Assembly: GCA_014529385.2 (NCBI GenBank)
Contig: CM043963.1
Span: 3,477,001 to 3,541,000, forward strand
Length of the DNA stretch: 64,000 bases
Source: Adiantum capillus-veneris
Lineage: Eukaryota; Streptophyta; Polypodiopsida; Polypodiales; Pteridaceae
Direction: 5' to 3'
The translations under genes and the position numbers were made by a program. The notes beneath the pieces were generated by a model. It searched no databases. It had not been told where the DNA came from and saw only the letters and a list, made by a program, of their open reading frames with translations. Below, in pieces: positions 49,833 to 60,251 of the stretch; within the stretch, counting starts at the first letter, position 1, and the number at the start of each line of letters is the position of its first letter.

Positions 49833-51955
49833 CATAGTGCACCTGATAGAGAGCCTAGGAGCAAGGCAGTTCAAGTAGCTAAGCTCACACAGAAATTCAG
49901 TGGAGACGGAGATGCTAGAAAGCATATGGAAGTCTTTGAACATGTGTGCGATTCCTTGGAAGAGCACAATGAGCTACATAAGTGTAAGGCTTTGAGTTTG
50001 ACCCTAAGCGGAAAGGCTAGAGATTGGTATAGAACCTTAAGAGTAGAAGAGAAAACGATCTACTCTACTCTTAGGAGATTTTTCTTGAAAGAGAACATAC
50101 GAGAGGGAGTACTTTGGGGTGTAGCCTCTCAGCTCCAGAAAGCCCAACGAGAAGAAGGTGAATCCGTGAGAGACTTCATTAGTCGCTTAAAGAATTTGAA
50201 TTCTCGATGCAATCCAAACGAGCGATTCAACAACAACCAATTGCTCGATATATTCATTAGGGGACTATGACATGAAAGTATCTATAATGGCCTTGTCATT
50301 AGAGGTATCACTACTTGGGAAGCAGTCACCATAAATGCAATCCAATTGGAGGATAATTTAATGATTGCAGGAGAAAGAGTGTCTGTCGAGCCGAAGTCTA
50401 GTAGCTCGCAAGCGTCAGGGCATGAGCCAATGAAGATAAAGCTAATCGTGAAAGAGCAAACGATATCTGAGATGACTTTGGCAGATCTCACCAAGGCCAT
50501 CCAAGAAAGCCTTAGGGGTAATCGTGCTCCACAAAACACTCATATGTATCCAAGAAGGGAGCAACAATGGTGCTCAATTTGCTTGGGCCCACATACTACG
50601 AGTGAATGCCCTACTTTCAGAGTGAAGTTTAATGGGACTTGTAACACGTGTGGTAGGTATGGCCATCAAGCGAAGGATTGCCTAATGCTTAAACGCATCA
50701 TGGAAAATAGACCGCCTATAGCTTGGGCAGACTCACCTCGAGTTCCTGCATTGATGCCTACCCCACCCATGGAGCAACAGTTGTCATTACAGCACATGGT
50801 CCCTAGAACCCAAAATGTGGTCCAAACCACACCGTTGCCACCTCCAGTGCTAGGACTGCAACCCCCTCATCCAAGAGTTACACCTATGAACCAAATAGGT
50901 TGCGAGTCATCAAGTACTTATGTAGATTGAGAAGAGGACATAGACTCTAATATCACCTATGGAGTCGACATGCTTGAGGAGTGTCCCATGTACTATATGG
51001 AAGACCATTGGGGACAAATCAAACCGGTATATCAAGCTACTTCGCTAGCAGCAAGAGGCCAAAACATTAATAGTTTTTCCAGGAGACCACCTCTTCAGTG
51101 CTACGAATGTGTTGGACCACATCGAGTAGCTAAGTGCCCCATTAGAATGCAAAAGAATGCTGCACTAATGCAAAAAAGTCAAGGGAGTGCATTGGCAATG
51201 CCAATACTCACTTGTAATCGTTGTGGCATAGATCATTTGATCTCACAGTGTCCTAACAATCCAAACGCACCAAAAATCACACCATTGAACTTAATAGAGA
51301 TTGTTGATGGGACACCACCAACTATAAACATAGCACCAGTGAATGCACTCACATGGTCGATGCTCCAAAAGCAAAATTACATCCTCGAAGAGAGAGATGC
51401 TGCATCCATTGGCCGAGCGAGAAAGAAGAAAACACAAAGAAAGAAATTCCTTAATGCTTCTAGCTCAAAACCTAGTTCAAAGACTAACATAGGGACAAGA
51501 GAGGATCCCGTGTATATGAATGACCCTGAGGATGACTCAGATTCGATAGAGACCACGGAGACCAAAACTATTACTACAAAGGAAAAAGCCAGTGAGGAGG
51601 ATCACGAGAGGGAATTACGACGAACACCAAAAGAGTATTCAAAGTTAAACCACCCACTTGCGAACCCCCAAGATAAGCCACGAGAGACAAAAAATGAGGA
51701 TTGCAAGAGAAAGATTGGAACCTATCCAAACCCAACAGTGTAAATTGAACGAGTCCAACAACTGAGGGGTTTGGTGGAAGAAACTCAACAAACATTAGAA
51801 CCTGAACCCAAACATATCCAGATATCGGACACCGTGTTTCCCACACAAGTTCAACCTCACAAGAACTACAAGCCGTTAGCTATACCCAGTATCATTCGGG
51901 AAGAGAGGAGGGTAGGACATCTGAAAGTGGACACACACCTTTCCTACTAGAGAGA
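49833..51955 (+). pseudogene. G1 gag core and zinc knuckles, unit 1
   Basis: Continues gag after G2 (HSAPDREPRSKAVQVAKLTQ). A retrotransposon Gag core lies at about 49885-50267 (MEVFEHVCDSLEEHNELHKC, ARDWYRTL, EGESVRDFISRLKNLNSRCN). Four zinc-knuckle motifs follow: CSICLGPHTTSEC (50571), CNTCGRYGHQAKDC (about 50640), CYECVGPHRVAKC (about 51099) and CNRCGIDHLISQC (about 51212). Only the second is the standard CX2CX4HX4C; the other three are CX2CX3HX4C. In-frame stops at 50268, 50928 and 51741, plus a one-base loss near 51910, break the frame. Nucleic-acid binding and particle assembly are the family roles. Confidence 0.85.
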
Positions 51956-52621
51956 ATGTTTGGTGAGGGAATGCCTGACCCCCTTGAGGAAGTGGAGATT
52001 CCATCTTCACCATTCTCTTGTCAGGGTCCTACGTCCCACAAGATTCCATTAAATGTTGCCAAATTGATGGATTTCATGTCTTCAGAAGTTAGAACCACCA
52101 TCATGTCCAAACTATATAAAGACCCCGAGCTAGTCTCAACTCTTCGAGCCTTCCTCAATGGAGAATTACAGGCTGGATTACCACAGTTTGCACATATGAA
52201 CAAACTTGACTCGGTAACGAATGATGAGGAACATTTAGCACCACCATCTGACCTAGCGGGACATGAATCTGTAATTGAAATACCCATTAACAAGTTGGGG
52301 CAATACTTTGAAGGTGATGAATCTAATGCTACTCTACCAATCACTACTAAAGGATTAACTATAAAGGGGGTCCTTGACGGTGGTGCGGGAGTCAGCATGG
52401 TGACAAAGAGTTTTTGGGAGTCTATGGGGAGACCTCACCTTGAAGCCACAAGCGTAGTGGTAAAAATGGCTAATGGATCTATTGTTACGCCTATTGGAAT
52501 CCTAAAGGATCTCAGGATCAAGGTCTTGGGACACAAGGTAAGGCAGACTTTCATTGTTATGGATTTTTCCAAGCATCCTATGTCATTTGAGATGATCTTA
52601 GGGCGTCCATTCATGAGAGAA
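51956..52621 (+). pseudogene. G1 protease 1, unit 1 (DGG-type retropepsin), fused in frame to unit 2 gag
   Basis: The gag-pol position protease: ITTKGLTIKGVLDGGAGVSM with the catalytic Asp at 52376-52378, and the C-terminal EMILGRPFM at about 52590. The signature is D-G-G, not the usual D-T/S-G. At 52621/52622 the sequence jumps, in frame, from the protease back to gag (MREA then VNEINEGSGEVN), so the open frame continues to 53125. In unit 2 the same protease is followed by RT-linker sequence instead, showing that this junction is the duplication breakpoint. Confidence 0.85.
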
Positions 52622-55600
52622 GCGGTTAATGAAATAAATGAAGGTAGTGGGGAAGTAAATTCGTCATTCATGCCTAAAATAGACCCTATGCTTCTTGAGA
52701 GTGTGCATGTGAATGTTCCATCCACTGCACCTCCTGATCCTTTAGGACTATCTCCCTCTGAGGTTCTACTACCCGATGGTAGGAGTCTTGCCGAAGTACA
52801 AGAGATCGAACGCTATATGCAAGCAACAAGGGAGAGGGAAATTGAGAGCCTACGAAGGCTAGAACAAAGTCGAGCCCTGAAAGCAAAGGCTCCTATGACA
52901 ACAATCATGCCAGCCGAGCAACCCAGTGCTCCCAAGGTAGAAGTCACGGAGGGGCAAGCGATGGGGAGCAATAATGCTTCCACTTCGAGGGAAACCTCCA
53001 GCACGCCAGGCCTAGATGGGATATTCCTAAACAAAAATTGGGAGTATGACCTACAAGCAGAAGCCTTAACGGATCCGTACACAGGACACACCTATCATAT
53101 GGGTTGGTTAGATGTTCTACAATAAACATCGGGTGCTACTAGCATAGATGAGCAACAACAGAAAGTCTGTGATGTCCTCCATAGGATTGTCGAGTTAGAA
53201 AGACAGAACACAGGGATCAACATGCCTTCATTAGGCCTAATGAGATTCTTGGATACGGGAAAGGCCAACCAACCAACCCTATCACAAATGGAGACTCCCT
53301 CAATGAGCCCCATTGATCCTCCATATGTCGTTTCGCTAGGATCCTCCGTACAATCTGAGCCCACAAGTGGCAGCTTTACCTTCCTAGATCTAGCTCATCT
53401 TTCTCTTAATGACACTACGGCTACCATGCATATCCCAGTGGTGAGCATGACAAGAAGTACACCATGAAGTTCATTTGTTAATACTGCGCCGATGCCTAGT
53501 AGCACAATGCCCCCAACTATACCTACATGTATGTATCAATCATGTGCACCTGTCGTACCGCAGCCTCATGTAGCTCCTACACCTCCGATTATTCCAAGAG
53601 CTTACAATCCACAATGGAATTATCCAAGCTCTTATACAAGTGGAGCCATGCCATTTAATAATAACATGCCATATCAGGCACTCCCTATGCCTAGGGCCAC
53701 GCCTGTAAACTTTGGACCACCGTCTGGTACACCACCATACGAAATATGGACCCAAGAGCCGCGCGTATGCCAAGGCCAAGGCCAATTCCCATCTCACATG
53801 TGGTTCCAAGAGCACATACACCCATTATACCTGCTCAAATAGGAGATTTGGCAGCATTTGCTCAAACTATCGATCGCTGTATTGCGGAAAACATGCGTAG
53901 TGCACCTGATAGAGAGCCTAGGAGCAAGGCAGTTCAAGTAGCTAAGCTCACACAGAAATTCAGTGAAGACGGAGATGCTAGAAAGCATATGGAAGTCTTT
54001 GAACATGTGTGCGATTCCTTGGAAGAGCACAATGAGCTACATAAGTGTAAGGATTTGAGTTTGACCCTAAGCGGAAAGGCTGGAGATGGGTATAGAACCT
54101 TAAGAGTAGAAGAGAAAATGATCTACTCTACTCTTAGGATATTGTTCTTGAAAGAGCACATACGAGAGGGAGTACTTTGGGGTGTAGCCTCTCAGCTCCA
54201 GAAAGCCCAAGGAGAAGAAGGTGAATCCGTGAGAGACTTCATTAGTCGCCTAAAGAATTTGAATTCTTGATGCAATCCAAACGAGCGATTCAACAACAAC
54301 CAATTGCTCGATAGATTCATTAGGGGACTACGGCATGAAAGTATCTATAATGGCCTAGTCATTAGAGTTATCACTACTTGGGAAGCAGTCACCATAAATG
54401 CAATCCAATTGGAGGATAATTTAATGATTGCAGGAGAAAGAGTGTCTGCCGAGCCGAAGTCTAGTAGCTCGCAAGCGTCAGGGCATGAGTCAATGAAGAT
54501 AAAGCCAATCGTGAAAGAGCAAACGATATTTGAGATGACTTTGGAAGATCTCACCAAGGCCATCCAAGAAAGCCTTAGGGGTAATCGTGCTCCACAAAAC
54601 ACTCATATCTATCCAAGAAGGGAGCAACAATGGTGCTCAATTTGCTTGGGCCCACATACTACGAGTGAATGCCCTACTTTCAGAGTAAAGTTTAACGGGA
54701 CTTGTAACGCGTGTGGTAGGTATGGCCATCAAGCGAAGGATTGCCTAATGCTTAAACGCATCATGGAAAATAGACCGCCTATAGCTTGGGTAGACTCACC
54801 TCGAGTTCCTGCATTGATGCCTACCCCACCCATGGAGCAACAGTTTCCATTACAGCACATGGTCCCTAGAACCCAAAATGTGGTCCAAACCACACAGTTG
54901 CCACCTCCAGTGCTAGGACCGCAACCCCCTCATCCAAGAGTTACACCTATGAACCAAATAGGTTGCGAGTCATCTAGTACTTATGTAGATTGCGAAGTGG
55001 ACATAGACTCTAGTATCACCTATGGAGTCGACATGCTTGAGGAGTGTCCCATGTACTATATGGAAGACCATTGGGGACAAATCAAACCGGTATATCAAGC
55101 TAGTGAACTAGCAGCAAGAGGCCAAAACAGTAATAGTTTTGCCAGGAGACCACCTCTTCAATGCTACGAATGTGGTGGACCACATCGAGTAGCTGAGTGC
55201 CCCATTAGAATGCAAAAGAATGCTGCACTAATGCAAACAAGTCAAGGGAGTGCATTGGCAATGCCAATACTCACTTTTAATCGTTGTGGCATAGATCATT
55301 TGATCGCACAGTGTCCTAACAATCCAAACGCACCGATAATCACACCATTGAACTTAATAGAGATTGTTGATGGGACACCACCAACTATAAACATAGTACC
55401 AGTAAACGCACTCACACGATCGATGCTCCAAAAACAAAATTATATTCTTGAGGAAAGAGACACGGCATCAATTGCCCTATCTCAGAAAAAGAAGAAAACA
55501 CAAAGAAAGAGATCGCAAAAAGCAGCGAAGTCAGACCCCAGCTCAAAAACCAACATAGGGATTGGTGATGACCCCGTATATATGAACGACACTGAAGAAG

Positions 55601-55955
55601 ATTCTGATTCAGGTGAAACCATGGAGACCAAAACGACCACTAACATAGAAACGAACAAGGAAGATCTTCATGAGCGAGAATGGCCAGGATCCAAAAAGAA
55701 GATAAGAACTTACCCAAACCCTACAGAGGAGATTGAGCGAGTCAAGCAATTACGGAGTTTGGTAGAAGATACCCAAAGGGATCTAGAACCAGCACCTAGG
55801 AAGATCCAGATTACAGACACCGTGTTCCCTACACAACAACAACCTCACCAAGTCCATAGACCCTTGGACATACCTAGTGTCATCCAAGAAGAAAGTGACT
55901 TAAAGTCATGGGAAAGTGGGCGTACTCACTTCTTGATGGAAAGAATGTTTACAGA
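52622..55955 (+). pseudogene. G1 gag, unit 2 (tandem copy)
   Basis: Repeats the gag of unit 1 from VNEINEGSG onward. Most blocks are nearly identical, but 55440-55950 is clearly diverged from 51360-51950. Breaks include TAA at 53123-53125, TGG to TGA at 53465-53467, a one-base loss near 53750 (ATATGGACC versus ATATGGGACC), CGA to TGA at 54268-54270, and a one-base loss near 55960. The Gag core and four zinc knuckles are recognisable; the fourth has lost its first Cys (FNRCGIDHLIAQC). 54304-56034 is the longest open part (576 codons). Confidence 0.85.
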
Positions 55956-56600
55956 GGACTACCTGATCCTATCGAAGAAATGGAGATCTCATCTTCCCCA
56001 CGTCAAGGGACTCAAGGCCAGAAGGTGCCATTAAACATTGCCAAATTGATGGATTTCATGTCTTCAGAAGTTAGAACCACCATCATGTCCAAACTATATA
56101 AAGACCCCGAGCTAGTCTCAGCTCTTCGAGCCTTCCTCAATGGAGAACTAAAGTTTGGGCTACCACAATTTGCACAGATGGATGGAGCTGCGGAGATGCC
56201 AATAGAGGAGGAACACATAGATCCACAACCCAACCTAGATGAGACCCTTGTTATAGAAATACCTGTTAACAAGTTGGGGCAATACTTTGAAGGTGATGAA
56301 TCTAATGCTACTCTACCAATCACTACCAAAGGATTAACTGTAAAGGGGGTCCTTGACGGTGGTGCGGGAGTCAGCATGGTGACAAAGAGTTGTTGGGAGT
56401 CTATGGGGAGACCTCACCTTGAAGCCACAAGCGTAGTGGTAAAAATGGCTAATGGATCTATTGTTACGCCTATTGGAATGCTAAAGGATCTCAGGATCAA
56501 GGTCTTGGGACACAAGGTAAGGTAGACTTTCATTGTTATGGATTTTTCCAACCATCCGAATGTCATTTGAGATGATCTTAGGGCGTCCATTCATGAGGGA
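55956..56600 (+). pseudogene. G1 protease 1, unit 2 (DGG-type retropepsin)
   Basis: Same protease as in unit 1 with the catalytic Asp at 56355-56357 (VLDGGAGVSMVTKSCWES). The segment encoding residues before it (56150-56260) differs strongly from unit 1 while both flanks are nearly identical. A CAG to TAG stop at 56523-56525 and a one-base insertion near 56552 interrupt it before ILGRPFM. It leads on into the RT linker, so this is the copy in the original gag-pol position. Confidence 0.85.
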
Positions 56601-58610
56601 AGCAAAAATGGTGCATGACTGGTCCAAAAACCACGTCTACTTACAGTTCCAAGACTCTATCATTCGCGTTGATCTTTTAAGTGGTCGAACGCATTGATCA
56701 ATTTATCATTGATAATCGATCAGACACAACAATTCACTCAGCTCCATTACAGTATTGTTACACGTGTAACGAAGACACGGATATTGGGGAGAACTCTCCT
56801 TATATGGATATCCTACCCGGAATGGCTGAGTCAGACAATGTCGATTGGGTACACCTAGCGGCAACTATAGATACATGGGGAGCTAGAGGAACAACCTGGG
56901 TAACACCAGATGGGGAAGAGATACCACACATTACACCAGTAAACATGTTAGGTGTAGCGCATGTAACATCCGATGATAAGAAAGAGGCACACCTACTTGA
57001 GAGTGAAACTGATGATTCCTCAAAGGCTTCAGGCCAATACACATCAAAAACGAAATCTCAGGGAGAAATGGATTCAGAACCTGAGGAAACATAGAGTGAA
57101 CCAAGTATAGAAACTAAACGCTCAAGGCCTAGTACGACCGTCTATGGTAATTTATATGAGAGTGAAGAAGATACAAGCGAAGACCTATCAGGCGAGTCGA
57201 GTTCAAACATTTACCAAAATCAAAACCTTAACAAGAAACAAAGGTCATATAAGAGACGACGATATCGAGCAAATGTGAGACCTAGGATAAACAAGGAAAG
57301 ATCTACTGCAGAATGGCTTAACTATCTAGGGGCATGTGATGCTCATCGAAAGCTAGTAGACAATTGGGGTGAACATCTCCAGAGTGTCATGTGGTGCAGC
57401 CCGCGACCCATTGACCTCGCTCAATTGGAGGTTACAGAGCCGAAATTGAGTCGAACTATAAGAAGACGTCAAAACCGAGAGTTAGCACAACAACAAAAGG
57501 AGGCAGAACTAAAAGAAAAAGAGCCTGCTGACTTATATACGGCTCCTGAACATTTTAAATCTTATACCACGGGGGAGCGAAAGGTTGTGTATGCCAAAGC
57601 CCAACGAATACCTACCAATGGAAGCAGTGGAGTCTATGATGGTCCAGTGGTAGTTAAAGAGATAGAATTAGCAGAACCAGGTGAGGAGTCTAAATCAGTC
57701 TTTATTGCTCAAGACCTTACCAAAACTGAAGAGGCTGTACTTAAGGAGCTCCTCAAGGAATACAAGGATATCTTTGCTTGGACATATCATGACATGAAGG
57801 GCGTTCCACCTTCTGTGGTGCAACATACAATTCCCATGATCAACATTGCTAAACCCGTCCAACAACGACCCTATCCAATGAATCCTAAGTACGCCAAAAT
57901 TGTACAAGAAGAGATTGAAAAACTTATACAATGTGGATTCATATACCCTATTGAGCACTCAGAATGGGTTTCTCCAATAGTCATTGTGCCAAAAAAGAAT
58001 GGGAAACTAAGAGTGTGCGTGGACCTTAAGAAAGTTCATGCAGCTACTAGGAGAGATCATTATCCCTTGCCATATTCAGAACATGTGCTTGAAAGAGTTG
58101 CGGGCAAGGAAGCTTATAGCTTTTTAGATGGGTACTTTGGTTACAATCAAATCACAATTGCATTAGAGGACCAAGCTAAAACTGCTTTTATCACAGAGTT
58201 TGGAGTGTTTGCATTTCGTGTTATGGCTTTTGGCTTAACAAATGCCCCCGCTACATTCCAACGATCAATAAACACTGCGTTTAAAGAATTTCTAAGGGAG
58301 TTTTGTGAAGCTTTCCTAGACGACCTTTGTGTTTATTCGTCTTGGGAGAAGCATTTGTTATATCTATGAAAAATATTTGAAAGGTGCAGATTTTATCGCA
58401 TCTCATTGAGCCCTTTCAAATGCCAATTTTGGATTAAGCATGGAGTCATTCTAGGGCATATAGTGTCCAAGAACGGGATATCCACAGATGAGGGTAAGAT
58501 TAAAGCCATTGCCGATTTGCCATCACCTACGAACTATAAAGGAGTTCAACGATTTATGGGCCATATTGGTTATTATTGAAGGTTTATTTTAAACTTTGCC
58601 GAGATAGCGC
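56601..58610 (+). pseudogene. G1 linker and reverse transcriptase
   Basis: After the protease comes an acidic linker of about 300 codons without known fold (stop TAG at 57092-57094), then RT from about 57700: LLKEYKDIFAWTYHDMKGVP, QRPYPMNPKYAKIVQEEIEK, WVSPIVIVPKKNGKLRVCVD, MAFGLTNAPATFQRSINTAF and the catalytic FLDDLCVYS (about 58312-58338). The F-x-DD form is common in gypsy RTs. CGA to TGA stops at about 58367 and 58577 and no frameshift through the RT core. The thumb/connection continues with GHIVSKNGISTD. Confidence 0.88.
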
Positions 58611-59245
58611 GTCCATTGTACAAGCTTCTTATCGAGTTTCACTGGACGGAAGAATGTCATCAATCTTATGAGTTATTAAAGAAGGCCCTAACAAGTGCTC
58701 CAATCCTGCGAACACCTGATTGGAATGTACCTTTTTATGTGCATATTGATGCATCAAACTTTGCTATTGGGTGTGTTCTAACTCAACCAGGAGAACATAA
58801 ATTGGACTACCCTATTAGCGTTGCAAGTCGCCAATTAAATGATGCCGAGATGAACTACACTACTACAGAGCGCAAAGGTCTAGCTATGATTTACGCAGTA
58901 AAGAAATTTTGCTATTACCTTCTTGCTACCAAGTTTGTGTTTTATGTTGATCATCAAGCATTGCTATATTTGGTAAACAAGCCGTGTTCCACAGGTCGAA
59001 TTACACGATGGTTCTTAATTCTTCTTGAGTTTGACTTCACCGTTGTTGTGAGGCCTGGGAGGAAACATGTCATGGCGGATCATTTATCTCGTATCCCTAA
59101 TGGCGAAGCTCCTACGGGGGTTGATGATGAATTGCATGATACTCTTTTGTTCATTGTTGAGACAATGCCTGAATGGAGTGAAAAGATTGTTAGCTTCTTA
59201 GTTAATGGTTTTCCACCCAAAGAGCTGCGAAAAGAAATAGCTTGA
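58611..59245 (+). pseudogene. G1 RNase H
   Basis: An open frame of about 209 codons contains a gypsy RNase H: YVHIDASNFAIGCVLTQPG (first catalytic Asp), TTTERKGLAMIYAVKKF (Glu), FYVDHQALLYLVNKP (Asp) and the end motif MADHLSRIP. A CGA to TGA stop at 59243-59245 separates it from integrase. It removes the RNA strand during reverse transcription in competent relatives. Confidence 0.9.
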
Positions 59246-60251
59246 AAATTAATCAAGGAATGCGAACCCTATTGCTTACTGGCTGGAACTCTCTATAAGA
59301 GAGGAAAAGATGATGTTCTTAGACGCTGTGCCCGCGAGGATGAGTATTTATATATTCTACAAGAGGCACACATGGGCGTAGCTGGTGGTCACTTTTCAGG
59401 AAAGTTGACTGTCCGAAAGATCTTACAGTCAGGCTATTGGTGGCCCACTTTGTTTAAGGATGCATCACTTTTTGCAAAGGGATGTGATGAATGCCAACGC
59501 TTCAAGAAGCCACAAAGAAGGGATAGGATGCCTCTACATCCCATCAAGGTAACCCAACCATTTGAAAAGTGGGGCTTAGACTTTGTAGGACCGATTAGTC
59601 CGGCTGCACGTAACACGCAATCACGATATATCATTGTGGCTACCGACTATGTAACCAAATGGGCTGAAGTAAAAGCAACACGAAAGGCGGATGCAAAAAC
59701 AATAGCTAAGTTCCTCTTTGAGAACATTATCACACATTTTGGATGCCCCTTTGAACTTGTGAGTGACAATGGAACTCATTTTATAAATGAAGTAATAAAA
59801 GAACTCACATCAAACTTCATGATATCTCACCACAAGTCTACACCCTATTATCCCCAAGCAAATGGCCAAGCTGAGAGTACCAACAAAACTCTCATCTCCA
59901 TTTTGACAAAGACAGTTGAGGCTCATCGCACTGATTGGGACCTAAAGCTTACATCAGCTTTATGGGATTATCGTACTGCGTATAAAGTTGCTATTGATTG
60001 CACACCGTTTAAGATGGTGTATGACCAAGAAGCAGTTATTCCATGGGAGTTTGTCATTCCTAGTCTTCGAGTAGCTTTTCACGAAGGTTGGGATGGTAAC
60101 CCCTTAGTGGAGCGATTATATATCCTGGAAAGGCTAGATGAAGAGAGGCAATTAGCTGTGCAAAATGCTCTAGTGGAGAAGGATAGGAGAAAGAAGTGGT
60201 TTGATAGCCATTTAAAAGGATAAAGACATCAAGGTTGGTGATAAAGTTCTT
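59246..60251 (+). pseudogene. G1 integrase
   Basis: Zinc-binding part with EAHMGVAGGHFSGK and CDECQRFKK (H-H-C-C), then the catalytic core: GLDFVGPIS (first Asp), SDNGTHFINEV (second Asp) and YYPQANGQAESTNK (Glu). All three catalytic residues are present. The frame 59372-60223 is open; a one-base shift near 60220 separates it from the C-terminal module that starts at 60252. There is no chromodomain, which argues against a chromovirus. Confidence 0.9.

Noticed and set aside
55900-56034. Possible programmed -1 frameshift between gag and protease
   Set aside because: Both units show a -1 relation, but it is caused by different single-base losses (near 51910 in unit 1, near 55960 in unit 2), and no slippery heptamer is in phase. 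The ancestor was probably one open frame.
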